Shown here: in pieces, positions 17,329 through 26,109 of the stretch
Layout: each line of letters begins with the position of its first letter
Position numbering within the stretch: position 1 is the first letter of the stretch
Assembly (NCBI RefSeq): GCF_001482285.1
Contig: NZ_LOEP01000016.1
Span: 296,403 to 360,402, forward strand
Origin: Haloferax sp. Q22
GTDB lineage: Archaea > Halobacteriota > Halobacteria > Halobacteriales > Haloferacaceae
DNA: 64,000 nucleotides
Reading direction: 5' to 3'
Notes under the pieces: generated by a model
The model's database searches: none
The model's input: only the letters and a program-made list of their open reading frames with translations
What the model was told of the DNA's origin: nothing
Program-made: the position numbers and the translations under genes

Positions 17329-19323
17329 TCAGTCGAACTTCTCCAGCAGTCGCCCGTAGAAGCTGGTCTCGTTCTCGCCGGCCAGTTTCTCCACGATGAG
17401 TTCCGGCGTCGACCGCGCGAGGTGGTCCTTGACGGGCGACCGATTTACCACGAGTTCGCCGTCTTCCAGTCCGACGGCCTCGATGCCGTCGACCGCGACC
17501 GACACGTCCGCGGCCTCGCGGATGCCGCCGGCGAGGTGCGAGACGAACACGGCCGCCGCGCCCTGTTCGGCGAGTTCTTCGAGGATGCCGGCGATGATTT
17601 TGGCCGACGCGCCGGGTTCGGTGATGCTCTCCAGTTCGTCCACGAGGACGAGGCGGTCGGCCGCGCCGTCGGTGAGCGCGGCGAAGTCGCGGAGCGTGCT
17701 CTCGAACGCGCCGGCGTCGAGGGTGCCCTGCGACTTGGCGTAGTAGTGAAGCTCGGAAAAGCGCGAGAGCCGGACCGACTCGGCGGGGACGGGAAGTCCC
17801 ATGTGTGCGAGGACGACGACGAGGCCCACGAGGTCGAGCGTCGAGGTCTTGCCCCCGCTGTTGACGCCCGAGAGAAGCGTGACGCCCGACACCTCGTAGT
17901 CCACGGGGTCGACATCCACAAAGTCCACGTCGAGGAGGGGCGAGCGGCCGGCCTCGATGGCGAACGAGCCGCCTCCGTCGTTTCCGGCCGCGCCGGTGAA
18001 CTCGGGGAAGACGCAGTCGAAGTCGCGGGCGAACCGAGAGACGGCGAGGCGCACGTCGAGTTCGAGCGCGTCGCGGACCAGCGTCTCGACGGGGGCGCGC
18101 AGGTCACCGAGGTCGGCGGCGAGGTCTGCTTTCAGTTTCGCGGCGCGGCGGTCGCGGGCGGCCTTCAGTTCGGTTCGGAGCCGGCCGACCGCCTCCTCGT
18201 CGTGGCCGAGCGGGAACGACGGGTCCTCGGGGAACACCCGCTCCGTGAGGTCGGCCTCGCCGGGGCGGAGCGACAGCGACTCCACGAGGTGGTCGCGGGC
18301 GGCTGCCAGCGCCTCGTCGAACTCGTCTTCGAGTTCGCGCGACAGCAGGGAATCGACGCGCGCGCCCTGCTCGACGAGCGACAGGAAGTCGGTCCCCTCG
18401 ATGGTCACGTCGCGCTCGCGAATCACGTCGCGGAGGCGGTCGTTGGCGACCGATTCGGCGGTCGAGACGGCGGTGTCGAGGTCGTCCACCGCGTTCGAGA
18501 GGCGTTCGAGTTCGTCGTCGCCGAGGACGGTCCCGTCGTCGGCCAGTCGGGACAGGGCGTCGCGGAGGGCGGCGAGGTCACACGGCGGGTCGAGTTCGGC
18601 CGTTTCGTGGACCGTGGCGGCCGCCTGCAAGGCCTCGCGGTTCGCGGCGAAGAAGGCGAGCAGTCGCTCGGGGACGACCTCGTCAGTCCGCTCGGCGGCG
18701 TCGGGGAGGACGCGCACGTCACCGTCCACGTCGATGCCGGCGAACGACTCGTCGAGGACGACCACCGTCGAGTACGACCGCGCGAGTTCGGCGATGTCGC
18801 GGCCGTCCTCGACGACCTCGATGGACAGTTCGGAAAACGCCTCCTTGGCGGCGGCGTAGCGCTCCGCGTCGGCGGTGGCGATACAGCGCTCGCGGACGCG
18901 ACGCGGTTTCGGGTCCGCGAGGGGTTCGACGCCCGACAGCGCCGCGAGCACGTCGGGGTCGGGGTCGAGGTCGGTCGCGTCGGCGGCGAACGCCCGGACC
19001 TCCTCGATGCGCGAGGCCGATCCGGTGGGAAACAGCGTCTCCAGTCGCTTCTCGGCGTACGTCGTCACCGTCCGCGCCTGCAGGAGACCCAGCGCGTCGC
19101 GGTAGATTTCCGAGGCGCGGTCGGTGGCGAGGAAGCCGCCGGGGTCGTCGTGGTCGCGGCGAATCGCCCCACGGGCGATGGCCGCCGCCCTGCCCTCAGT
19201 GAGCCCCGGTGCCCGCGCGAGCGCCGCCACGTCGCCGTCGGTGAGCGCTCGCTCGGCGTCGTCGAGTTCCGCGAGCGCGGCGGCGGTCTTCTCGCCGACG
19301 CCCGGGATGGTCTCGAAGTCCAT
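17329..19323 (-). CDS. mutS5: MutS5-type DNA mismatch-repair-like ATPase
   Basis: A 664-residue MutS-family ATPase. The C-terminal ATPase has Walker A SGVNSGGKTST (about residues 478-488), Walker B LVLVDELESIT and the H-loop-like SHLAGG. The mismatch-recognition domain I of MutS1 is absent. The first ~80 residues form helix-hairpin-helix repeats (ETIPGVGEKTAAALAEL and RAPGLTEGRAAAIA), giving DNA binding independent of a mismatch domain. Haloarchaeal MutS5 proteins have this architecture; their role is undefined and they are not the main mismatch repair factor. Start ATG at 19321-19323. larE is divergent. Confidence 0.88.
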   Translation of the reverse strand: MDFETIPGVGEKTAAALAELDDAERALTDGDVAALARAPGLTEGRAAAIARGAIRRDHDDPGGFLATDRASEIYRDALGLLQARTVTTYAEKRLETLFPTGSASRIEEVRAFAADATDLDPDPDVLAALSGVEPLADPKPRRVRERCIATADAERYAAAKEAFSELSIEVVEDGRDIAELARSYSTVVVLDESFAGIDVDGDVRVLPDAAERTDEVVPERLLAFFAANREALQAAATVHETAELDPPCDLAALRDALSRLADDGTVLGDDELERLSNAVDDLDTAVSTAESVANDRLRDVIRERDVTIEGTDFLSLVEQGARVDSLLSRELEDEFDEALAAARDHLVESLSLRPGEADLTERVFPEDPSFPLGHDEEAVGRLRTELKAARDRRAAKLKADLAADLGDLRAPVETLVRDALELDVRLAVSRFARDFDCVFPEFTGAAGNDGGGSFAIEAGRSPLLDVDFVDVDPVDYEVSGVTLLSGVNSGGKTSTLDLVGLVVVLAHMGLPVPAESVRLSRFSELHYYAKSQGTLDAGAFESTLRDFAALTDGAADRLVLVDELESITEPGASAKIIAGILEELAEQGAAAVFVSHLAGGIREAADVSVAVDGIEAVGLEDGELVVNRSPVKDHLARSTPELIVEKLAGENETSFYGRLLEKFD

Positions 19324-19500
19324 TCGGCCGGACCTATCGCGGCATAGGACAAAAAGTCGCGGGGTGGTGACTCCGGGACGACGGGCGGGTCACGCCGACG
19401 CGGGAACGTCTGTCACGACCGGTTTTGCGGCGCGTGCGCCCTTCGCGGTCGTTCGCGCCGGGGGCGAGGGGCTTTTGACCGTCGGCCGGGAAGGGAGGCC

Positions 19501-20388
19501 ATGAGCGAGCGAGACGTCGCGGCGAAGGCCGACGCAGTACGTGAGGCGCTCGCGGAGCGCGAGAGCGTCCTCATCGCCTTTTCGGGCGGCGTGGACTCCA
19601 GCGTGGTCGCCGCACTCGCCCACGAGGCGCTCGGCGACGACGCGGTCGCCTGCACCGCGAAAAGCGAGACCCTGCCGGACGCCGAGTTGGACGACGCGAA
19701 GCGCGTCGCCGAGGAAATCGGCATCGAACACCTGACCGTCGAGTTCTCCGAGTTGGACAACCCCGACTTCGTCGCCAACGACGACGACCGGTGTTACCAC
19801 TGCCGGACGATGCGCCTCGGCCGGATGTACGAGGCCGCCCGCGACCGCGGCATCGAGGCCGTCTGCGACGGGACCAACGCCTCGGACCCCGGCGAGGGCC
19901 ACCGCCCCGGCCTCCGCGCTGTCGAGGAGTTGGAGGTGCTGTCGCCGCTTCTCGCCCACGACATCACGAAAGAGGAGGTCCGCGCCATCGCCGACGACTA
20001 CGACCTGTCGGTCGCCGACAAGCCCTCCATGGCCTGTCTCTCCTCGCGGATTCCGACCGGCCTCGAAGTCACCGAGGAACGGCTCTCGCGGGTCGAACGA
20101 GCAGAGACGATTCTCCGGACGTGGGGCTTCGAGCAGTTCCGCGTCCGCGACCACGACGGCCTCGCCCGCATCGAGGTCGCGCCGGAGGAACTCGACCGCG
20201 CCCTCGACGCCGACTTCGTCCGCGCCGCCCGCGACCACCTGAAGGACGCCGGCTTCGACCACGTCACGCTGGATCTCCACGGCTACCGGACGGGAAGCGT
20301 CAGCCCCGCGGCCGAGGCGGACGCCGACGCGGGCGACAACCTTCTCGTGGACGACGTGTTCGCGCAGGACTACCCGATGCGGAAGTAA
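19501..20388 (+). CDS. larE: ATP-dependent sulfur transferase LarE
   Basis: A 295-residue PP-loop protein that, in the Lar pathway, adds sulfur to the LarB product to make the pincer ligand. The PP-loop is SGGVDSS (28-34). Cys98 and Cys101 form CYHC, and Cys179 lies in MACLSSRIPTG, equivalent to the sacrificial Cys of Lactobacillus LarE. Three Cys in these places match the class that can bind a [4Fe-4S] cluster rather than sacrifice a Cys each turnover; that is an inference from position. larC and larA are not nearby. Start ATG at 19501. Confidence 0.93.
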   Translation: MSERDVAAKADAVREALAERESVLIAFSGGVDSSVVAALAHEALGDDAVACTAKSETLPDAELDDAKRVAEEIGIEHLTVEFSELDNPDFVANDDDRCYHCRTMRLGRMYEAARDRGIEAVCDGTNASDPGEGHRPGLRAVEELEVLSPLLAHDITKEEVRAIADDYDLSVADKPSMACLSSRIPTGLEVTEERLSRVERAETILRTWGFEQFRVRDHDGLARIEVAPEELDRALDADFVRAARDHLKDAGFDHVTLDLHGYRTGSVSPAAEADADAGDNLLVDDVFAQDYPMRK

Positions 20389-20433
20389 CTGAGAGACAGC
20401 AGTCAGAAACGCGGACCAGACCGCCGAACCGGC

Positions 20434-21072
20434 CTACGTCGTCAGAAAATGCGTCTCGTTCTCGGCGACGACGTGGACTAACGGTTCGTCACCGTCGTCG
20501 CTCAGCTCGACTTCGAGTTCGCACAGCCCGCCGTTGTCGAGCGGTTGCGACAGCATCGTCTCGACGATATCGAGTCCCTTCACCTCGCCGAGCGACAGCC
20601 GAATCGGCGCGCCGTGGCTGACGACGAGCACCGTCTCGTCGGCGTCGAGCGAGTCGGCCAGCCCCTCGTGGGCGTTGAGGACGCGGCGGCGGACCTCGAC
20701 GAGGCTCTCGCCGCTCGGGGGGCGCTCGCGGGCGGCGGGCGCGCCGACCGCCGAGAGGGCGTACTGCGGGTACCGGTCGGTGAGTTCGTCGAACGCCAGT
20801 CCCTGCAGCGAGCCCACGTCGCGCTCGCGCCACGCGGAGTCGAGGACAGGTTCGAGGCCGAGTTCGCGGGCGATTGGGCGGGCGGTCTCTTGGGCGCGTT
20901 CGATGTCGGAGGAGACGAGGCGGTCGACCTCGTAGGAGTCCGTGACGTGGCGCGCGAGGGCGTCGGCCTGCGCGCGGCCGCGCTCGGTGAGCGACACAGG
21001 GGCCCACCCCTGTACGCGCCCGGCGCGGTTCCACGTCGTCTCGCCGTGTCGGGCGAGAAGGAGGGTTGCCAT
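20434..21072 (-). CDS. histidine phosphatase family protein (phosphoglycerate mutase-like)
   Basis: A 212-residue histidine phosphatase. The RHG box is at residues 8-10 (LLARHGETTWN) and the second catalytic His lies in VVSHGAPIRL, with LTERGRAQADALA in between. The order of motifs fits the branch-1 phosphatases, which include cofactor-dependent phosphoglycerate mutase and various small phosphatases; substrate cannot be read from sequence. Start ATG at 21070-21072; divergent from the SRPBCC gene. Confidence 0.9.
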   Translation of the reverse strand: MATLLLARHGETTWNRAGRVQGWAPVSLTERGRAQADALARHVTDSYEVDRLVSSDIERAQETARPIARELGLEPVLDSAWRERDVGSLQGLAFDELTDRYPQYALSAVGAPAARERPPSGESLVEVRRRVLNAHEGLADSLDADETVLVVSHGAPIRLSLGEVKGLDIVETMLSQPLDNGGLCELEVELSDDGDEPLVHVVAENETHFLTT

Positions 21073-21146
21073 ACGTCCGTCTCTCTCCCCACCGGCAATG
21101 AACGTTCCGCGCGAGATTCACGGTCTCGGCGCGCCAACTGTTAGGT

Positions 21147-21629
21147 ATGGCACACGAAATCGTGACGAGCATCGAGATAGACGCCCCGCCAGAACGGGTG
21201 TGGGAGACCCTCGTCGACTTCGACCGCTACCCCGAGTGGAACCCCTTCATGCGAATCGCCGGGCGCCCGAACGAGGGCGCAACGCTCACCGTCCACCTCC
21301 GGCCGCCGGGCGGCCGCGAGTCGGAGTTCGAACCCGACGTGGTCCACTGCGAGAAGCACCGCGAACTGCGCTGGCTCGGCCACCTCGTCTTCCCGGGGCT
21401 GTTCGACGGCGAACACCGGTTCCACCTCGAACCGCTCGACGGCGGCGAACGCACCCGATTCGAGCACGCGGAGACGTTCTCCGGCGTCTTCGCCGGACTC
21501 CTGTTGCGGTTCGTCGGCGAGGAGACGCGGGCAGGGTTCGTCGCCATGAACGAGGGGTTGAAGACGCGCGTCGAGGGGACCGTCGCGGCCGAGAGACGGG
21601 AGGCAGCGGAGTCGTCGGACGAGACGTGA
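21147..21629 (+). CDS. SRPBCC domain protein
   Basis: A 160-residue START-like protein: it opens with IVTSIEIDAPPERVWETLVDFDRYPEWNPF split over the first 35 residues, the classic SRPBCC beginning, and continues with TVHLRPPGG and HRFHLEPLDGGERTRFEH. The fold makes a hydrophobic pocket, so a lipid or polyketide-like ligand is possible, but nothing nearby suggests which. Start ATG at 21147. It is convergent with the zinc-ribbon membrane protein. Confidence 0.85.
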   Translation: MAHEIVTSIEIDAPPERVWETLVDFDRYPEWNPFMRIAGRPNEGATLTVHLRPPGGRESEFEPDVVHCEKHRELRWLGHLVFPGLFDGEHRFHLEPLDGGERTRFEHAETFSGVFAGLLLRFVGEETRAGFVAMNEGLKTRVEGTVAAERREAAESSDET

Positions 21630-21659
21630 TTCCCCGCCGTCTCGGGAGGATTCGGCGCG

Positions 21660-21980
21660 CTACAGCGACTCGCCGCAGAAGCGACAGGTATCCCGGTCGG
21701 CTTCCTCCAACGAGTGGCAGTTCGGGCAGGAGACGGTCTCGGTGCGGGCGGAAGGGATGCCGTTCGGCGACGCCGACTGACCCGCGCGGCGGCCCACACC
21801 GGGTTCGTCGCGCCCGAGGTTGAGGTACAGCGCCAAGCCCAGAATCCCGCCGACGAACACCGAGAGACCCCAGAGGAAGGCGTTATGCGAACTGTGTCTA
21901 GTCGCATCGATACCGGCCCAGACGCTCACGGCGAACCAGAGCGGGAGGGCGACCACCGACAGGGCGACGAGGTCGGTCAT
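21660..21980 (-). CDS. membrane protein with C-terminal zinc ribbon
   Basis: A 106-residue protein. Two helices (about 5-24 and 36-54) lie at the N terminus, followed by a polar linker and a zinc ribbon CPNC...CRFC (residues about 89-103). The zinc ribbon should face the cytoplasm. Haloarchaea have many such proteins of unknown role. Start ATG at 21978-21980; downstream of tatCo in the same direction is not applicable, as tatCo begins further right on the same strand and ends at 22100. Confidence 0.75.
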   Translation of the reverse strand: MTDLVALSVVALPLWFAVSVWAGIDATRHSSHNAFLWGLSVFVGGILGLALYLNLGRDEPGVGRRAGQSASPNGIPSARTETVSCPNCHSLEEADRDTCRFCGESL

Positions 21981-22099
21981 CGTGTATGTTTTCTAACCAT
22001 TCTGAGATAGGTCTTCTGGAGGGTCGGCGGTCGGCAGTCGGCGGAAACGAGGAGGAACAACCGGGCCGAGGGAGAGGCGAGGGAGAAACGAGAATCCGG

Positions 22100-23533
22100 T
22101 CAGTTTCCGGTCCAACGTAAGGCCGCGAGCGTCCCCTCGAACAGGACAATCATCGTCGCGCCGATGATGATGGGGGCCATCCCGGTCGGGTCGGGGCTGA
22201 CGAGGAACGCGAGGCCGAGGAACGCGCCCCAGAACAGTAGGCGGCGGTCTTCGAGCCACTGCCGGGTGACGAGGTTCATCATGATGGCCAGTTCCACGAA
22301 CAGCGGAATCTGGAAGACGACCGCCATATAGCCCATCAGGATGAGGATGAGGTTGAACGTCTCTTTGAGGCCGAACGCGACGACTGCGGTCCCCTCGGTG
22401 TAGGAGGTGAAGTACGCGAAGATGGCCGGGAGCACCACGAAGTGCGCGAAGAGGACGCCGACGAGCGCGAGGATGAGGCTCGTCGGCACGGCCGCGAGGT
22501 AGTACTTGCGCTCTTTCGGGTAGAGCCCGGGGCGCATGAACAGGTACGTCTCGTAGACGAACACGGGGAGACCGATGACGGTGCCGGCGAGGCCGGCGAC
22601 CTTCAGTTTGGTGAGGATGAGTTCGAGCGGGCCGTAGAGCCGCGGCCGGCGGTCCACGATGGTGTCCGCGCCGGGGATGTGGGAGTTCCAGAGGAAGTTG
22701 ATAACGTCGGTCGCGCTCGGAATGTGGATGCCGAAAGCGGCCTGCGTGTCCACGAGCGCGTTGAGGATGTCCGCGCCGGGGAAGAGCACGAGCGTAATCG
22801 CGCCGGCGACGCCGAGGACGACCGCCAGCCGGCGAATCATCTCCTCGATGTGCGCGGTCAGCGGCATCTCCTGGTCGCTTTCGGGAGCCTCGCCGACGAG
22901 GCCACCAACGTCTTCGTCGTCGAAGTCGTCGCCCTCGAACTCGGGGTCGTCGAACTCGGCATCCTCGACGGAGACGGACGACGGAGCCACGCCGCCCACC
23001 TCGTCTTCGCCGGTCAGCGCCGGACTCGCGCCGTCGGCCGCCGCGTCCGGTCCGGCGTCGTCGGCCGACTCGTCGCTCGAATCGTCGTACGTCCCCTCGG
23101 GTACGTGCGAGGTGTGTTCGTCGTCGGCGAGGAGACGTGGTTCGTCGTCGGAGTTGTCGGCATCGTCGCTATCACCGGTACTTCCGGAAGAATCGTCATC
23201 AGCGTCGGAGTCCTCGACGCCGTCGTCCGAGTCGGAATCGTCCGCGTCGCCTTCGGAATCAGAATCGTCCGCGTCGCCTTCGGGGGCCGCATCAGTGTCG
23301 GCGTCGCCGGCGTCGTCTTCCGTCTCGTCGGTATCGGTGTCGTCGGAAGCGTCGTCGGCAGACCCGTCGGTAACGGTCTCGTCTCGCGGGGTGACTCGAC
23401 CGTAAACCGGACCGTCGGACGACGAAGCCCCGTCGTCGTCAGACTCGTCGGACGAGCGCTGGTCGGCGTCGTCCGAGGCGTCCGTCTCGTCGTCGGCCGC
23501 AGAGAGCCCTGTGTCGCGCTCCTCGTCCGCCAT
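22100..23533 (-). CDS. tatCo: twin-arginine translocase TatC with long acidic N-terminal extension (TatCo-type)
   Basis: A 477-residue TatC. The first ~230 residues are a very Ser/Asp/Glu-rich cytoplasmic extension with repeated DADDSDSEGDADDSDS-like units. The TatC core starts at MPLTAHIEEMIRRLAVVL and has six membrane helices with the family GLPVFVYETYLFMRPGLYPKERK region. TatC recognises twin-Arg signal peptides of folded proteins for export, the main export route in haloarchaea. In Haloferax, TatCo is the single-unit TatC and is encoded beside the fused TatCt, as here. Start ATG at 23531-23533; divergent from tatCt with a 130-base shared promoter region. Confidence 0.93.
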   Translation of the reverse strand: MADEERDTGLSAADDETDASDDADQRSSDESDDDGASSSDGPVYGRVTPRDETVTDGSADDASDDTDTDETEDDAGDADTDAAPEGDADDSDSEGDADDSDSDDGVEDSDADDDSSGSTGDSDDADNSDDEPRLLADDEHTSHVPEGTYDDSSDESADDAGPDAAADGASPALTGEDEVGGVAPSSVSVEDAEFDDPEFEGDDFDDEDVGGLVGEAPESDQEMPLTAHIEEMIRRLAVVLGVAGAITLVLFPGADILNALVDTQAAFGIHIPSATDVINFLWNSHIPGADTIVDRRPRLYGPLELILTKLKVAGLAGTVIGLPVFVYETYLFMRPGLYPKERKYYLAAVPTSLILALVGVLFAHFVVLPAIFAYFTSYTEGTAVVAFGLKETFNLILILMGYMAVVFQIPLFVELAIMMNLVTRQWLEDRRLLFWGAFLGLAFLVSPDPTGMAPIIIGATMIVLFEGTLAALRWTGN

Positions 23534-23663
23534 TCAGGTGTCCTACGCTTCCGGCCAGTTATAGGTCTTTTCGCATCGCGCCGAGGAGGCGCGTCGAGAG
23601 AGTCGAAATCGCGCCCGCGGTGAAAAAGATTGATAACCGCCAGACTGCTTTCGCCACGTACGT

Positions 23664-25820
23664 ATGTCCAGCGCCCTCGACGAGGACACCCAACAGACCA
23701 TCGCGGCAGGCCGCGAGACCGCCGGTGCGATGCTCCGAGCGGCGCAAAAAGACCTCCAGAAGGTCTTTATCGTCTTCCTCGTCGGGTTCCTCGGAACGTT
23801 CTACGCGCTCCGACTCTACGTCTGGGAGTTCTTCCGCGGCGTGACCAAGGCACAGATGGACGCCAGCGTCTCGGGCAACGTCAGCATCATCGCCCAGACG
23901 CCGTTCGACGTCATCCTCTTGCAGGCGAAAATCGGCCTCGTCGTGGGGATTCTCTTCGCGCTCCCCCCGTTCATCTACGTCTCGCGAGACGCGCTGAAAG
24001 CCCGGGGCGCGTGGCCGAAATCGCCCGTCGCACCGTGGAAACTCGCACTCATCGGGCTGACGATGGTCGTGCTGTTCGCCGCGGGCGTCGCCTACGGCTA
24101 CTTCGTCTTCTTCCCGTTCACGTTCGCGTTCCTCGCGCAGAACGCGCTGTCGGCCGGCTTCACGCCGAGTTACTCCATCGTGAAGTGGGCGCAGTTCATC
24201 TTCCTGCTCACGCTCTCGTTCGGCCTCGCGAGCCAGCTTCCGCTCGCGATGACCGCGCTCTCCTACGCCGAAATCGTCCCCTACGAACTGTTCCGCGACA
24301 AGTGGCGGCACGCCGTCGTCGGCATCTTCGCGTTCGGCGCGCTGTTCACCCCGCCGGACCCGTTCACCCAAATCATGTGGGCGGTGCCCGTCATCACGCT
24401 GTACGCCTTCAGCCTCTATCTCGCTCGCGTGGTCGTCACGGCCAAACGCGGCAGCGAGAAGATGGACATCAAGGCGACAGCGACTCACCACTGGAACCTC
24501 CTCGCCGGCGTCGCCGTCGTCGGCGGCCTCCTCGTCTACGCCTTCTACGAGTACGGCGGCGTCGACCACGTCAACGACGGACTCGCCGCGGTCGGAAGCG
24601 ACTACGTGTTCCTCGACCCCGGCTCGCAACTCGTGTTGGGCGCGTTCGTCGTCGCCGGCGGCGTCGTCGGCCTCGCGTTCGGGCTCGCCTACCTCGTCTA
24701 CCGCGACATCCAACGGCTCGAACGGACCGAAGTCGGCGTCGGCGACCCCTCAAAGCTCGACCTCTCCGCGCTCGACGTGGCGGGCGTCCGCGCCGCGCCG
24801 CCCGAGGTCTTCGCCGACCGCGACGAAGACGAGATTATGAGCCTCGCGTCCGCCGCCATCGATGACGGCGACAAGGCCAAAGCGCAGGCCCTCATCGACC
24901 GGTTCGACGAGGCCGAAGCGGACCGCGAGGCCGAGGCGGCCGACGCCGAAGACGAGCCGGGCGAACTCGAAGACCGGACGACCCGCGCGGGCGGCGCGTT
25001 CTTCTCCGAACTGACCGGGGGCGAGACCGACGAGGACGACATCGGCGGCTACTACACCGACATCGCGTTCATCGTCGACTCCGTCACCTCGCGGGCGTTC
25101 TGGGTCGTCGGCTGGTTCATGCTCGTCCTCGCGTCGACGTTCGGCTGGCTCTACACGGGGGGCATCAGGGACGTCTACGAGGACTTCCTCGGCCGACTCC
25201 CCGCCGCGGTGACGCCCGAGGAAGTGCTCAACGTCGTCGCGCTCCACCCGATGGAGGCGCTCATCTTCGAGGTGAAGTTCTCGACGATTCTGGCCGTGCT
25301 GGCGACGCTCCCGCTCGTCGCGTACTTCGCGTGGCCCGCACTCCGCGAGCGCAACATCATCCACAAGCGCCGCCGAACCGTCTTCCTGTGGACCGGCGCG
25401 CTCGTCGGCGGCCTCCTCGGTGGCTTCGCGCTCGGCTACAGCTACGTCGCGCCGACGGTCATCACGTTCCTCGTCGAGGACGCCATCGCGGCGAACATGA
25501 TAATCTCCTACCGCATCACCAACTTCTTCTGGCTCATCTTCTTCACCACCGCGGGTATCGGCCTCCTCGCCGACATCCCCATCCTGATGGTGCTTCTCAA
25601 CACCGCCGGCATCAGCTACCGCATGATGCGGAAGCGCTGGCGCGAGGTTACGGTGTTCATCCTCGCCATCTCGGCGGTGTTCACCCCCGCGAGCATCACG
25701 ACGATGTTCATGGTGACGCTCCCGCTGATGGCCGCCTACGGCGTCGGTCTCGGCATCCTGTTCGTGCTGACGGTCGGCGGCCGGCGCGACCTCTCGCCCG
25801 CCCGCGGCGCGGCGGAGTGA
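23664..25820 (+). CDS. tatCt: fused double TatC twin-arginine translocase (TatCt)
   Basis: A 718-residue protein with two TatC units in one chain. Unit 1 spans about residues 20-260, including RVVVTAKRGSEKM at its end. Two further helices (about 275-355) and an acidic linker join it to unit 2 (about 470-718), with LHPMEALIFEVKFS and PALRERNIIHKRRRT resembling the TatC core. Known haloarchaeal TatCt has 14 membrane segments; the count here fits. It works with TatCo and TatA proteins, which are not in this window. Start ATG at 23664. Confidence 0.94.
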   Translation: MSSALDEDTQQTIAAGRETAGAMLRAAQKDLQKVFIVFLVGFLGTFYALRLYVWEFFRGVTKAQMDASVSGNVSIIAQTPFDVILLQAKIGLVVGILFALPPFIYVSRDALKARGAWPKSPVAPWKLALIGLTMVVLFAAGVAYGYFVFFPFTFAFLAQNALSAGFTPSYSIVKWAQFIFLLTLSFGLASQLPLAMTALSYAEIVPYELFRDKWRHAVVGIFAFGALFTPPDPFTQIMWAVPVITLYAFSLYLARVVVTAKRGSEKMDIKATATHHWNLLAGVAVVGGLLVYAFYEYGGVDHVNDGLAAVGSDYVFLDPGSQLVLGAFVVAGGVVGLAFGLAYLVYRDIQRLERTEVGVGDPSKLDLSALDVAGVRAAPPEVFADRDEDEIMSLASAAIDDGDKAKAQALIDRFDEAEADREAEAADAEDEPGELEDRTTRAGGAFFSELTGGETDEDDIGGYYTDIAFIVDSVTSRAFWVVGWFMLVLASTFGWLYTGGIRDVYEDFLGRLPAAVTPEEVLNVVALHPMEALIFEVKFSTILAVLATLPLVAYFAWPALRERNIIHKRRRTVFLWTGALVGGLLGGFALGYSYVAPTVITFLVEDAIAANMIISYRITNFFWLIFFTTAGIGLLADIPILMVLLNTAGISYRMMRKRWREVTVFILAISAVFTPASITTMFMVTLPLMAAYGVGLGILFVLTVGGRRDLSPARGAAE

Positions 25821-25910
25821 GGATGGTCCTCGGAGCGACCGCCGCGCCGACCCGTCGACCCGAAAAACGCGCCAAATATCGCCGCTGCGACCGTTGAAAA
25901 GGCGTTAAGT

Positions 25911-25924
25911 ATTCTCGTGAGAAT
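25911..25924. promoter_or_regulatory. perfect inverted repeat operator candidate at RHH gene
   Basis: ATTCTC-GT-GAGAAT is a perfect 6-bp inverted repeat lying between a TATA-like element (gcgttaagt, about 25902-25910) and the ATG at 25933. RHH repressors bind short inverted repeats at their own promoters, so autoregulation is a natural reading. Confidence 0.6.
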
Positions 25925-25932
25925 CGCAGAGT

Positions 25933-26109
25933 ATGGCCAAGATAAGCGTCGAGATTCCCGACGAACTGCTCGCTGACTTAGACGAGCACGTCGGCGACGA
26001 CAAGAAGTTCGTAAACCGGAGCGATGCGGTTCGGGCGTCCATCCGGAAGACGCTCGACATCCTCGACGAGATAGACGACCGACACAACCGCCTCGCCGAA
26101 GATGAGTGA
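25933..26109 (+). CDS. ribbon-helix-helix transcriptional regulator
   Basis: A 58-residue RHH protein, too short for many gene finders. It begins with the beta strand AKISVEIPDELL and continues with helix DLDEHVGD and helix NRSDAVRASIRKTL, the CopG/NikR-type fold. No ligand domain is fused, so it is probably a simple dimeric repressor. A perfect inverted repeat sits 9-22 bases before its ATG. Its stop overlaps the start of the transporter gene by 8 bases (ATGAGTGA), so the two are translationally coupled. Confidence 0.85.
   Translation: MAKISVEIPDELLADLDEHVGDDKKFVNRSDAVRASIRKTLDILDEIDDRHNRLAEDE

Noticed and set aside
23070..23360. Repetitive DNA in the tatCo 5' part suspected as a mobile repeat
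   Set aside because: The repetition is codon-level (Asp/Ser/Glu units) in frame with tatCo and explained by its acidic extension.
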